Origin: Olavius algarvensis Gamma 3 endosymbiont
Lineage (GTDB): Bacteria; Pseudomonadota; Gammaproteobacteria; GCA-001735895
Length of the DNA: 59,646 nt
Assembly (NCBI GenBank): GCA_001735895.1
Contig: DS021200.1
Location: forward strand, 158,670 to 218,315
Direction of reading: 5' to 3'
The notes under the pieces were generated by a model, which worked only from the letters and a program-made list of their open reading frames with translations, had not been told where the DNA came from and searched no databases. Position 1 is the first letter of the stretch; each line of letters starts with the position of its first letter. Positions 8,194 through 17,257 of the stretch are shown piece by piece. The position numbers were made by a program, and so were the translations under genes.

Positions 8194-11130
8194 ATGCGTA
8201 AGCTCGGCATTGCGACAAAAATTTATCTGGCCTTCGGTGGGATTTTCCTACTGGCGGTAGTGGCGTCTTCCATCGGTTGGAAGGGATTTACGCGTGTCAC
8301 TGAATCGCAAAACTCGGTCATCGACCGGGCGATTCCCGGATTGCGACAGGCGCATCGGCTGTCCGCATTGAATGCTTCGATCGGGGCTGCCTCCGCACAG
8401 CTATTGCGCAGCAACAACGAAACCGAACGTATCGAGATCAGTGCCGCCTTGTTCTCCGAAGTCGCTCAGGTCAATGCATTACTGGACGATTTCGAGCGAA
8501 AAGGATTCTCGCTGGGATCATTGCAGTCGCTACGCCAAACGGTGAGCAACATAGAATACATGCTGCGCCGGCAAAACGATCTGGTTGGTCAACGAATTCG
8601 CCAGCAGGCGCGTTTCACGCAACTGGCCGCCAGTTTGATCGCCACTACCGAAGAGTTAAACGATCTGGCGGATTCCTTGGTTGCCAATGCCGCGGCGACC
8701 ACCACTGCAATCACCTCGAATCTGTATGACATGGTCGAGGACGACGCCAATAAGCAACAACTTTACCAGGTTTTCGACAGGCTGGTCGAAGTCGATCTAG
8801 ACGCGATGGAACGTATGTACGAACTGCGGCTGCGTAGTGCAAATTTGAATGGGCTGTTTAACCGGGTAGCGAAGGAATCCGATTTACAGGAGTTGGATCT
8901 CCTGCGCCGACGCACCGCGGAAACCATTTCGATCCTGAAACACCGGGTGAGTGAGATCAACGACCCGCAAAGGCGTGACAAGGCAACCGGACTGCTTTCC
9001 GCAATGGAAATCGACAATGGGCCGCTCTATGTCTACGGTATTTTCGAAACGCGCATTTCCTTACTGGAAATAGACAATTCCCTGACCCGGCTTTCCCTTG
9101 AAACGGCCCAGGCCTCGCAAGCACTGAACGGTATCGTCAATGAATTAAACGCGACCGGCGGCGCATTGATTAACCGGGTTTCGACGACCGCAAAGGATTC
9201 ACTCGATAGCAGTCGCCGATTGTTCGGCGGAATATCGATTGTTTCGATACTGGTCGCTGCAGCCATCTTATGGTGGTTTATAAAGCGCAATGTGGTACGG
9301 CGGCTGTTGTCGCTGCAATCGGCTACGCATTCGATCACCCGCGGCGATTACGACGTCGATATCATCGTCGAAGGCCACGACGAGTTAACCGATATGGGCA
9401 TGGCACTGCGCGGTTTCCGTAATTATGCAATCCACAACCGCAAGCTGGATGAAGAACTACGCCAGCACAAGGCGCATCTGGAAGAACTGGTTGAAGAACG
9501 CTCCGAACAGTTGCGGGAAACCAACCAGATGTTATCCGAGGAAGTGCAGAATCATGCGTTGGCACGCGTTAAAGCCGAGCAGGCGAACCAAGCCAAAACG
9601 GCATTCCTCGCCACCATGAGCCATGAATTGCGCACGCCCTTGAGCGGGGCGCTAGGCACATTGAGATTACTTTCGGAGACTGATTTACAGTCGCTGCAAC
9701 TCGACTACGTACGCATCATTAGTGCGGCCAATGAAAGCTTGCTGGATATCGTAAATGATATTTTAGGTTACTCACAACTCGAAGCAGGTAAGTTGAATAT
9801 CGAAAACAGGCGCTTTGATCTGACCGAACTGCTAGCCAACGTGATTGGCTTAATGATGGTCTCGGTGCGTGAGAAAAACAATAGTTTGCAGCTACAAATG
9901 GAAGACCTGCCAACACGCTGGTTGGAAGGCGATTCGGGCAAATTGCACCAAATCCTGATCAACCTGATCGGCAACGCCAATAAGTTTACCGATAACGGCA
10001 GGATAATACTGCAAGTCGATAGGCTGCCTAACGATCGCCCGGAATCGATGACTTTGCGTTTCTCGGTAGTCGACACCGGTATCGGTATTGCCCGGGAGAA
10101 ACAGGAAGATATTTTTCAGGCGTTTACCCAGGTCGATACCAGCAGCGCCAGGCTTTATGGCGGTATCGGCCTCGGCCTCGCCATCTGCGAACGGCTGGTC
10201 AATGCGATGGGCGGCAAAATAATACTGGAAAGCGAACTCGGTAAAGGTACTAGCATCGGCATTGAAATCGATCTGGAAATCAGCCAATCGGTTTCTCCGG
10301 CGCAACCGAATCCGGTATCGACAGCTGCCATCATCGAAGGAGTCGGGGTACTGATGGTCGAAGACGATGCCACCAACAGTATGGTTACCGCCAATTACCT
10401 GCAACAGCTGGGGCACCATGTGACTGCCGCTGAGAGCGGCGAAGCAGCGTTAATGCTGCTGGATGAAGGCGGTATGTCGCTGGTGCTACTCGATATCAGC
10501 TTGCCCGGCATCGATGGCTTGACGATTCTAAAATACATTCGCACCCATGCCGACGCCACAATTGCGAATTTGCCGGTGATAGCGATGTCGGCACATGTTT
10601 TTACCGAAGAGGTCGATCAATATCTAAGTGCCGGCATGAACGGTTTTCTGGGCAAGCCGTTTTCGATGGAGGATCTCGAACAAGCGATTGCAAAAGCATT
10701 CAGGGGGGACGCTGCTTTTATCACCAAAAGCAGCGAACCGAGAGACTACAGCCGCCTGAAACAAATCGATACCTCGATGATCGAGCTTGATATCAATCGG
10801 CTGGGTATGGCAAACGTCGAGCGCTTGGCGGGATTATTTTTTCAATCCGCCGAACAACTGAAATCCGAATTGATCGCGGCGCTGAATCGGGGTGATTTCG
10901 AAAAAATTGAAAAACTGGCGCATAAAATGAACGGCGCGGCCGGCAACTTTGGTCTCGAAAGATTATGTGCGCTGCTGGCCGGGATCGAAACCGAGGCCGG
11001 CCAGGGCGTTGCCGTAACGGCTGCCTCACGTAAACGATTCGAGACGGAATATAACGCGGCCGTCGCCGCGCTTGACATTTACCTGTCGCAACAGGGCAAA
11101 CCATCGGGGAAACGGGTTTCATATAATTAA
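8194..11130 (+). CDS. torS: TorS-like hybrid sensor histidine kinase (HK-receiver-HPt)
   Basis: Inner-membrane sensor of a four-step phosphorelay; TorS reads TorT and phosphorylates TorR. From the ATG at 8194 (GTG at 8179 is an alternative) it has 978 residues. An N-terminal TM helix is followed by a long all-helical periplasmic domain (about residues 30-345), a second TM helix near 350, HAMP, coiled coil, HisKA with SHELRTP (H477), HATPase with N and G boxes, a receiver with D767 in VLLDISLPG, and a C-terminal HPt with H910 in AHKMNGAAGNF. This order and the periplasmic domain are those of TorS, not BarA or ArcB. It converges on torR with 13 nt between stop codons. Confidence 0.92.
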   Translation: MRKLGIATKIYLAFGGIFLLAVVASSIGWKGFTRVTESQNSVIDRAIPGLRQAHRLSALNASIGAASAQLLRSNNETERIEISAALFSEVAQVNALLDDFERKGFSLGSLQSLRQTVSNIEYMLRRQNDLVGQRIRQQARFTQLAASLIATTEELNDLADSLVANAAATTTAITSNLYDMVEDDANKQQLYQVFDRLVEVDLDAMERMYELRLRSANLNGLFNRVAKESDLQELDLLRRRTAETISILKHRVSEINDPQRRDKATGLLSAMEIDNGPLYVYGIFETRISLLEIDNSLTRLSLETAQASQALNGIVNELNATGGALINRVSTTAKDSLDSSRRLFGGISIVSILVAAAILWWFIKRNVVRRLLSLQSATHSITRGDYDVDIIVEGHDELTDMGMALRGFRNYAIHNRKLDEELRQHKAHLEELVEERSEQLRETNQMLSEEVQNHALARVKAEQANQAKTAFLATMSHELRTPLSGALGTLRLLSETDLQSLQLDYVRIISAANESLLDIVNDILGYSQLEAGKLNIENRRFDLTELLANVIGLMMVSVREKNNSLQLQMEDLPTRWLEGDSGKLHQILINLIGNANKFTDNGRIILQVDRLPNDRPESMTLRFSVVDTGIGIAREKQEDIFQAFTQVDTSSARLYGGIGLGLAICERLVNAMGGKIILESELGKGTSIGIEIDLEISQSVSPAQPNPVSTAAIIEGVGVLMVEDDATNSMVTANYLQQLGHHVTAAESGEAALMLLDEGGMSLVLLDISLPGIDGLTILKYIRTHADATIANLPVIAMSAHVFTEEVDQYLSAGMNGFLGKPFSMEDLEQAIAKAFRGDAAFITKSSEPRDYSRLKQIDTSMIELDINRLGMANVERLAGLFFQSAEQLKSELIAALNRGDFEKIEKLAHKMNGAAGNFGLERLCALLAGIETEAGQGVAVTAASRKRFETEYNAAVAALDIYLSQQGKPSGKRVSYN

Positions 11131-11143
11131 CCCGGGCTACCGA

Positions 11144-11860
11144 CTAAAATACCTCGCTGGCAAATAAATATCCCTCACCATGCACCGTCAAGATTATCTG
11201 CGGTGCGTGGCTATCCTGTTCGATTTTATTGCGCAGACGCAAAACCAGCACATCGATAGTCCGTTCGTTGGGCGACCATACCCTGTGGGTTACTTTTTCC
11301 ATCAACCATTCGCGATGCAATATTTTACCGGGATGCTCGAGGAAGGTCACCAGCAATTCGAACTCGCCACGCGTCAGTGACAGTTTATCTTGCGTATTCG
11401 ATGACAGGCAGCGGCGAGACAAATCCAGCGTCCAACCTGAAAATGTCTTGCTGCGCTGCTTATGCAGTCGGCTTTGGTCGGACTGCTTGCGTCGAATCAA
11501 ATTTTTTACCCGTGCCAGCAACTCGCGCGGGTTGAAAGGTTTAGTGACGTAATCGTCGGCGCCGATTTCGAGGCCGACTATGCGGTCGACCTCATCGTCA
11601 CGCGCCGTCACCAAAATAATGCCGACATCGGTTTTTTCACTAAGCTCTCTTGCAATTTGCAGACCATCGTTGCCGGGCAATTTAATATCCAGCAACACCA
11701 CATCTATGGCCGACTCTGTAACCATACGCGCGACGTCATTGCCATCTTCCGACTGACTAACGCGATAATTTTCGGACTCGAAATAGGCCGCGATTCGGGC
11801 CCGCGTGACAGCGTCATCCTCAACAATTAGCACATGATGAGTGAAGTTGGTATCAGCCAC
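11144..11860 (-). CDS. torR: TorR-like OmpR-family response regulator
   Basis: Two-component regulator of 238 residues: receiver with phospho-acceptor D58 in VVLLDIKLPG and the conserved K in VTKPFNP, then an OmpR/PhoB winged helix (TRGEFELLVTFLEHPGKILH; RTIDVLVLRLRNKIE). Sequence and position next to torS and torT support TorR. It is read divergently from tmoX, with the 327-bp intergenic region between them holding candidate TorR sites. In E. coli TorR activates torCAD; here its likely target is the adjacent importer (inference). The start ATG at 11860 has no strong ribosome-binding site. Confidence 0.9.
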   Translation of the reverse strand: MADTNFTHHVLIVEDDAVTRARIAAYFESENYRVSQSEDGNDVARMVTESAIDVVLLDIKLPGNDGLQIARELSEKTDVGIILVTARDDEVDRIVGLEIGADDYVTKPFNPRELLARVKNLIRRKQSDQSRLHKQRSKTFSGWTLDLSRRCLSSNTQDKLSLTRGEFELLVTFLEHPGKILHREWLMEKVTHRVWSPNERTIDVLVLRLRNKIEQDSHAPQIILTVHGEGYLFASEVF

Positions 11861-11970
11861 TTTGATCGCGATTTATTTCAGGATGACCCCCTGGAAGGCC
11901 TAGGATGGTATCAGATACTTCCCACGCGGACTATACGAACCACTTTCAAAATACTTTTTCGATTAATGAA

Positions 11971-12045
11971 ATGTTAACCGATATTAACCGATTGTTTTTT
12001 CTGTTAACAATTTGAAATCCACGGTTTTTAATCACTAATTATAAT
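11971..12045 (+). promoter_or_regulatory. Candidate tor boxes and -10 element of the tmoX promoter
   Basis: Three related decamers fall on an exact 10-bp register: ATGTTAACCG (11971-11980), ATATTAACCG (11981-11990) and, one register later, CTGTTAACAA (12001-12010); the slot 11991-12000 is ATTGTTTTTT. E. coli TorR binds direct repeats of the decamer CTGTTCATAT, which resembles the last copy. A consensus TATAAT lies at 12040-12045 with no recognisable -35, as expected for an activator-dependent promoter. With a start site near 12052 the repeats would span about -81 to -42. Binding by TorR is inference. Confidence 0.6.
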
Positions 12046-12187
12046 CGTTATTGCTACCGCAGCGGCGACCTTGCCGCCGGCGAGTAATCTAAAACGGAAT
12101 TCTATAAAAACATTCGAATTATAAGGCGCCCTCAAGATTGAAGCGGCAGCCGTATTTACAACCAATTCATAATCCTGAGGAGGAAAA

Positions 12188-13138
12188 ATGAATTTCTCGA
12201 AACTTAGAAATAAAATGATGGCCGGGGCTATTGCACTGGTATTTGCCAGTATCGGCACTCAGGCATGGGCCAAAGACTCCAGCAAGCCAATCGTGATTCC
12301 TACGCACAACTGGTCAAGCCAGGTGGTAATGGCCTATGTCATTGGCGGGATATTCGAAAGCATGGGTAACAATGTCGAGTACAAACCGGCGGATTCCCAG
12401 GCTGTATACGAAGCGATTCGTCTCGGTGATATCACCATTTCGCACGAAGTCTGGCAATCAACCTTCGGCAAGTCGTTTTATAACGCCATGGCCAAAGGCG
12501 GAGTTATCGACGCCGGCACGCATGCTGCGCCGACACTTGAAGAAATGGGTGTCCCGCAGTACGTGATTGACGACAATCTCTGCCCGGGCCTACCCAACTG
12601 GGAAGCATTGAAAAACTGTAAAGACGTATTTTCGACCGCTGATTCCGGTGGCAAAGGCCGTTGGCTGGAAGGCCCGCAAAGCTGGCATGGCGACCTGATG
12701 CCGGTGCGCGTTAAAGCACTGGGCCTGGAAGACGACTATGTCGTCAAATTCGCCGGCGGCGCCGATGCAATCTGGGCGGAACTGGCGTCGGCCAAGAAAG
12801 AAGGCTGCGGCATCATTACCTTTAACTGGACGCCGAACTTTACCGATGCGGAAGGTTTCGTATTCATCAAGTTTCCGGGATATACCGATGGCTGCCGCGT
12901 GGTTGACGGCGGTGACGGAGCTTGTGGTTCACCCAACGGCTGGCTCAAAAAAGCGGCTAACTATAAATTCCCCAAGACCCACCCGGCCGCTTATACCGCG
13001 TTTTCCAAACTGTCATTCACGACCGCTCAGATCGGGCAAATGGCCGCACTGGTTGACGTCGATAAAATGAGTCATCAAGACGCCGCCAAGAAGTGGCTGG
13101 CCGATAATAAAGACGTCTGGATGCCTTTTACCCAATAA
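12188..13138 (+). CDS. tmoX: TMAO/betaine-type ABC transporter substrate-binding protein (TmoX-like)
   Basis: Secreted binding protein of 316 residues from the OpuAC/ProX superfamily. The signal peptide ends at AWA (residues about 1-28), giving a mature N-terminus near KDSSKPIVIPTHNW. Several Trp and Tyr residues that could build a cation-pi box for a trimethylammonium ligand are seen (THNWSSQ, EVWQSTF, GPQSWHGD, FNWTPNF). The resemblance is closer to TmoX of marine bacteria than to E. coli ProX, and the TorTSR neighbours point to TMAO; choline, betaine or carnitine cannot be excluded. A strong GAGGAGG lies upstream of ATG 12188. An intrinsic terminator follows, suggesting that the binding protein is made in excess over the membrane parts. 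Confidence 0.75.
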   Translation: MNFSKLRNKMMAGAIALVFASIGTQAWAKDSSKPIVIPTHNWSSQVVMAYVIGGIFESMGNNVEYKPADSQAVYEAIRLGDITISHEVWQSTFGKSFYNAMAKGGVIDAGTHAAPTLEEMGVPQYVIDDNLCPGLPNWEALKNCKDVFSTADSGGKGRWLEGPQSWHGDLMPVRVKALGLEDDYVVKFAGGADAIWAELASAKKEGCGIITFNWTPNFTDAEGFVFIKFPGYTDGCRVVDGGDGACGSPNGWLKKAANYKFPKTHPAAYTAFSKLSFTTAQIGQMAALVDVDKMSHQDAAKKWLADNKDVWMPFTQ

Positions 13139-13195
13139 TAACTAGCAGTACCGGTGCTCGTTACCCCATAGAGGCGAAGCATCGTTGAGCTCCGA

Positions 13196-13233
13196 CCCTC
13201 CCTCGACGTGCGTGGTCTTGGGAGGGATTTTTT
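13196..13233 (+). terminator. Intrinsic terminator/attenuator after tmoX
   Basis: CCCTCCC (13196-13202) pairs with GGGAGGG (13220-13226), with an inner GAC/GTC pairing, and is followed by A and six T. A second hairpin, GGTTCCC (13235-13241) with GGGAACC (13250-13256), follows at once. Partial termination here would lower tmoV and tmoW expression relative to tmoX. Confidence 0.75.
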
Positions 13234-13269
13234 CGGTTCCCGCCATACAGGGAACCAGACTCGCTTTGT

Positions 13270-13275
13270 TATAAT
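13270..13275 (+). promoter_or_regulatory. Candidate -10 of a second promoter upstream of tmoV
   Basis: A consensus TATAAT lies 37 bp after the tmoX terminator and 107 bp before tmoV. No good -35 is visible at the expected distance. It could provide tmoVW transcription independent of tmoX. Confidence 0.4.
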
Positions 13276-13382
13276 CGCACTCGTTCAGGTTTGTATTGTT
13301 TTAGTCGATAGGCTGAGATGGCCGGATTACCGCAGCAGCAATTTGAGATGACTCCGTTTTGAGATGAATCCAAGGAACAAAA

Positions 13383-14489
13383 ATGACTAACGAAACCAGC
13401 AATACTAGCGATACCGCCCATACCGACAACGATCGTCCCGTTATCAAGTGTGATTCCGTCTTTAAGATATTCGGTGAAAACACCACAGAATTGATGCAAC
13501 AAGCAAACGGCCGGATTGACGTAGAAGCGTTCAAGCAGGCGGGGTGTATCTTTGGCGTCAACAATGCATCCTTTGAAGTTCACAAAGATGAAATGCTCAT
13601 CGTCATGGGCTTGTCCGGATCCGGAAAATCAACGCTGTTACGCTGTATTTCGAAACTGACTGACACCACCGCCGGCAATATATACATCGATGGCGAAGAT
13701 TTATTGGCGATGAATCCAAAGCAGCTGATCGAGCTCCGTCGCAACAAGATGGGCATGGTATTTCAGAGTTTCGCGCTGTTGCCGCATAAAACCGTTCTCG
13801 AAAATATCGCCTTCCCGTTGCAGGTTAAGGGCACGAACACAAAAGATAGTATGCAACGCGCCATGAAAATGGTTGAGCTGGTTGATCTCGGCGGGCGTGA
13901 GAATTACTTTCCGAGACAATTGTCCGGTGGTCAGCAGCAACGGGTTGGTATTGCCAGATCCCTGGCGGTAGAGCCGGATATCTGGTTTCTGGATGAACCG
14001 TTTTCAGCGCTTGATCCGCTGATCCGAAAAGAAATGCAGGATGAATTTTTACGTCTGCAGGAAATGCTGCATAAAACGATTCTATTTGTGACGCATGATT
14101 TCGACGAAGCCCTGCGACTGGCTGACAGAATTGCAATCATGAAAGATGGAGTAATCGAACAATGCGATACGCCGGCGAATATTGTTCTTCATCCGGTCAC
14201 CGAATATGTCGCAAAGTTCACCAACGACGTGCCGCGCGAAAAGGTATTGACTTGCGGCAACGTCATGGAAGATATCGCTACCGCATCCGATCTGAGTGAA
14301 TTAAAGGTCAGCCGAGACGCAATTATCGAAACGGTTGCCGAAGCGATCCTGAGCGAGGAGAAACCGGTTGCCGTCGTAGACGAAAATAATGAAGCGGTAG
14401 GTAGCTTACATGCGTCCCACGTAATCCACGTACTGTTTAGCAAGGACCAACCGGGAACATCGCAAGACCTTCTCAGGGCGGGCAAATGA
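13383..14489 (+). CDS. tmoV: ABC transporter ATP-binding protein (TmoV-like, ProV family)
   Basis: ATPase subunit of 368 residues for quaternary-amine uptake. Walker A is GLSGSGKST (residues 76-84), the signature is LSGGQQQRVGIARSL, and Walker B is WFLDEPFSALD. The C-terminal 80-90 residues keep only a weak trace of the paired CBS domains that act as the ionic-strength switch in OpuA/ProV (one VAVVDENNEAVG stretch). This suggests that the transporter is not a classical osmotic-stress importer. AAGGA precedes ATG 13383. The tmoW gene starts within 5 nt of the stop codon. Confidence 0.82.
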   Translation: MTNETSNTSDTAHTDNDRPVIKCDSVFKIFGENTTELMQQANGRIDVEAFKQAGCIFGVNNASFEVHKDEMLIVMGLSGSGKSTLLRCISKLTDTTAGNIYIDGEDLLAMNPKQLIELRRNKMGMVFQSFALLPHKTVLENIAFPLQVKGTNTKDSMQRAMKMVELVDLGGRENYFPRQLSGGQQQRVGIARSLAVEPDIWFLDEPFSALDPLIRKEMQDEFLRLQEMLHKTILFVTHDFDEALRLADRIAIMKDGVIEQCDTPANIVLHPVTEYVAKFTNDVPREKVLTCGNVMEDIATASDLSELKVSRDAIIETVAEAILSEEKPVAVVDENNEAVGSLHASHVIHVLFSKDQPGTSQDLLRAGK

Positions 14490-14493
14490 TGTG

Positions 14494-16554
14494 ATGAATA
14501 ATATTTCCAGGCATCTGCAACTCACACAATTTGCAGCTTTGCTGGTCGTGTTTTTCATTTTATGTTTTGCGATCGATCCGTCGGAAAACAACATCCTCTG
14601 GCGTCTGCCCGCATTTTTGGCCGCCGTCCCCGAGATGCTGAATAGTTCAGTCGAATACGCGATGTTCGAATGGATGCCGATTCAAACCTATAACCCGGAA
14701 ATCGAAGATTACGAAGATTCGGCGCTATTAATTGAAGTAACCCGATCCATATCGCGCGCCGTGCTTTTCGGGATTGAATTAATCCGCGAAATTCTGGTGG
14801 GCGGCCAAAAAACCATAGTCGCTTTCACCAGCTGGGACTTTGTCAGCGAAAATGAGTGGGCGGTCTGGCCGGCACTGCCCTGGACCGTCGTCGCCGGGGT
14901 CGCAATTATCCTGGGTTACGCGCTCAGCGGGCGCTGGCTTGCAATCCTGGTGGGCTGCGCGACTACCTATATTGCTGTTTTCGGTCAATGGGAACCCGCA
15001 ATGGAAACGCTCTCGTTCGTATTGGTTGCGGCGCCGGCCTCGGTCTTGCTCGGAGTTTTCCTGGCTATTCTGGCCTTTAAGTTTCGAGTTTTTGAAAGCG
15101 CATTGATGCCATTGCTCAACGTAGCCCAGACCATGCCCCATTTTTCCTATCTGGTGCCGGTAACCGTATTTTTTGGTGTGGGCGACCATGCCGGCGCCAT
15201 CGCGACCATCATTTTTGCAACGCCGCCGATGATTCGGCTGACCTTATTAGGCCTCAAAGGGGTATCCCCGGAAGTGCTCGAAGCGGGCATGATGAACGGC
15301 TGCAACAAGCTTCAACTCATGTTCAAGGTGCTGATACCTACGGCCCGGCACGATATTCTGGTAGGGGTAAACCAGGTAATCATGCAATGCCTGGCAATGG
15401 CGGTCATTGCTTCATTTATCGGGGCCAAAGGCCTTGGCTTCAATCTATTGCTGGCACTGAATCAGCTCAGAATAGGGCAAGCCCTGGAACTGGGTATCTG
15501 TATCGTATTGATTGCCGTGGTTCTCGATAAGCTATCGCTGGGCTGGGCTAACAAGCAAATCGACTATTTTGCCGACCTCTCTTTCAGCCAACGCAATAAG
15601 TACCCTCTCATGATGGCTGCGATCCTGGTGTTAGGCGTGTTATTGGCGTCCATCGGCAGCCTGATTTTCAAGAACGAGATCAATTATTTTTATCTCATCC
15701 CGCACAACCAGGGAATTACCACGGAAAACTTTTGGCAATCCGGCGTCGACTGGATGGTGGAAAATTGGTATGCGAGCCTGCAAGCCTTCAACAAGGGGTT
15801 GATTATTAACCTGCTGGTGCCAATGAAAAATGCTTACCTGAGCATGCCGGTAGCAGCAACCTTTGTATTGGTGATGGGGATTGGCTACATCGTGGGCGGC
15901 CTTAGATCGGCTTTAGTCGTAGGTGGGTTACTGCTATTTATCGCATCCACCGAATGGTGGGACAGAGCGCTGATTACGGCTTATATGGCAACCTTTGGGG
16001 TGCTGGTATCGGTAGTAATTGGCACGGTGACCGGTTCCTTATGCGCACAGAACTCATTCGCGACAAGAGCTATCCTCCTGCTTTGCGATACCTTCCAGAC
16101 CTTCCCGTCGTTCATTTATTTGATTCCGGTTATCATGCTCTTTGGCGTCACCGATACTTCGGTGTTAATTGCCGTCGTTATTTACGCTACCATCCCTGCG
16201 ATTCGCTACACGGTGGAAGGACTCAGCAATGTGCCGCAATCCCTGCAGGATGCCGGCACCATGTCGGGCGTCAGTCGAATCCAGCGATGGCTGCAGATAG
16301 AAATGCCGCTTGCCTTTCCCCACATCATGCTGGGTATCAATCAAACCGTGGTTTTTGCACTATTTATGGTAATCATCGGCGCGATGATCGGAACCGATGA
16401 TTTGGGGCAGCTTATCTTGAAGTCCCTATCGGATAAACACGGTATCGGCAATGGACTGATGCTGGGCCTGTGTGTCGCTTTTATAGGATTGGCGGTCGAT
16501 CAAATATTGCGCACCTGGGCGCATCAAAGAAAACAGGCACTGGGATTGGCGTAA
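14494..16554 (+). CDS. tmoW: ABC transporter permease with two fused permease domains (TmoW-like)
   Basis: Membrane protein of about 686 residues containing two BPD_transp_1 modules in tandem, so one chain could supply both halves of the channel. Each module has the EAA-type loop: LEAGMMNGCNKLQLMFKVLIP in the first and LQDAGTMSGVSRIQRWLQIEM in the second. Classical ProW is about half this length with one module; the double form is the arrangement I associate with TmoW. A GTG at 14491 is an alternative start three bases before this ATG. Gene order X-V-W and the tight V-W junction support one uptake system. Confidence 0.8.
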   Translation: MNNISRHLQLTQFAALLVVFFILCFAIDPSENNILWRLPAFLAAVPEMLNSSVEYAMFEWMPIQTYNPEIEDYEDSALLIEVTRSISRAVLFGIELIREILVGGQKTIVAFTSWDFVSENEWAVWPALPWTVVAGVAIILGYALSGRWLAILVGCATTYIAVFGQWEPAMETLSFVLVAAPASVLLGVFLAILAFKFRVFESALMPLLNVAQTMPHFSYLVPVTVFFGVGDHAGAIATIIFATPPMIRLTLLGLKGVSPEVLEAGMMNGCNKLQLMFKVLIPTARHDILVGVNQVIMQCLAMAVIASFIGAKGLGFNLLLALNQLRIGQALELGICIVLIAVVLDKLSLGWANKQIDYFADLSFSQRNKYPLMMAAILVLGVLLASIGSLIFKNEINYFYLIPHNQGITTENFWQSGVDWMVENWYASLQAFNKGLIINLLVPMKNAYLSMPVAATFVLVMGIGYIVGGLRSALVVGGLLLFIASTEWWDRALITAYMATFGVLVSVVIGTVTGSLCAQNSFATRAILLLCDTFQTFPSFIYLIPVIMLFGVTDTSVLIAVVIYATIPAIRYTVEGLSNVPQSLQDAGTMSGVSRIQRWLQIEMPLAFPHIMLGINQTVVFALFMVIIGAMIGTDDLGQLILKSLSDKHGIGNGLMLGLCVAFIGLAVDQILRTWAHQRKQALGLA

Positions 16555-16591
16555 ACCCGGATCAATTCCGCAACAAGCCCTAAAGCCAAAC

Positions 16592-16614
16592 GGGGGGGGG
16601 GTAGAATTCTACCC
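16592..16614. repeat. G10 tract next to a perfect 16-bp palindrome
   Basis: Ten consecutive G (16592-16601) run into the palindrome GGGTAGAATTCTACCC (16599-16614), 45 bp after the tmoW stop. The palindrome can act as a 3' hairpin for tmoW transcripts but lacks a T-run. The homopolymer is unusual in this window and prone to slippage or sequencing error. The remaining bases to 16788 show no gene. Confidence 0.5.
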
Positions 16615-16788
16615 AATTTAACGGCTTTCATGGTTCGTTATACTTCGGTTGCCGTATCTTTCCAAATCGATTGAGCCGATTTCAATATCCCGTAAGGCTA
16701 CTAGAATAAACGGGCGTGGGTCGATTATCGGCACCAGATTTCGTATCCTGTGTTGTCCGAGCAGCATAACCTGAGTGAGGACAAGATA

Positions 16789-17103
16789 ATGCCTAAGTAC
16801 ATATTTGCATATCACGGCGGTGACATGCCGGAAACCGAAGCAGAAGGCGCACAGGTCATGGCCGAATGGACGGCCTGGTTCGAAGGCATGGGTGACGCCG
16901 TCGTCGACGGGGGCAATGCGGTGGGGCCGTCATCGACGGTGCAAAGCGACGGGACGATTTCCTGCGACGGCGGCCCAAATCCATTGAGCGGTTACAGCCT
17001 GATCCAGGCCGATGACATCGAGCAGGCGACCGCAATCGCCAGGGATTGCCCCATCCTGAAGGCGCGGGGGTCGGTCGAAATCGCCGAAGCCATGGAAATG
17101 TAA
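16789..17103 (+). CDS. YCII-related domain protein
   Basis: Short cytoplasmic protein of 104 residues with the dimeric alpha-beta barrel (YCII/DGPF-like) fold: MPKYIFAYHGGDMPETEAEG, a central AEWTAWFEGMG helix, and a C-terminal GSVEIAEAMEM strand. Family members are small enzymes or accessory proteins of unclear substrate, sometimes near sigma factors. The ATG at 16789 is chosen over one at 16750 because GAGGAC is correctly placed before it and the YCII fold starts there. It stands alone, converging on the BKACE gene. Confidence 0.75.
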   Translation: MPKYIFAYHGGDMPETEAEGAQVMAEWTAWFEGMGDAVVDGGNAVGPSSTVQSDGTISCDGGPNPLSGYSLIQADDIEQATAIARDCPILKARGSVEIAEAMEM

Positions 17104-17116
17104 CTATACGGCACGA

Positions 17117-17134
17117 CCGGCCGATCCCGGCCGG
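17117..17134. terminator. Hairpin between convergent YCII and BKACE genes
   Basis: CCGGCC (17117-17122) pairs with GGCCGG (17129-17134) across GATCCC. There is no T-run on either side, so it is at best a weak or Rho-assisted terminator. The rest of 17104-17257 shows no gene. Confidence 0.3.
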
Positions 17135-17257
17135 ATGCCTGCCGGGCATTGCTGCCGAGACCAATAGTACTCGGGCTTCGAAAGCGAGTAATTCGTCACC
17201 GGGTCACCCGCTCGTAGGGTAGATGATCGATCCGGATCAGTTACAAGCTTGCCATCG

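Noticed and set aside
8117-8218. Longer TorT with ATG at 8218
   Set aside because: It would place about 34 extra residues ahead of a signal peptide and overlap the torS start codon.
12188-16554. Assignment as the osmoregulated ProVWX system
   Set aside because: The ATPase lacks clear CBS domains, the permease is a double-length fusion, and the neighbours are TorTSR; a choline or betaine ligand nonetheless remains possible.
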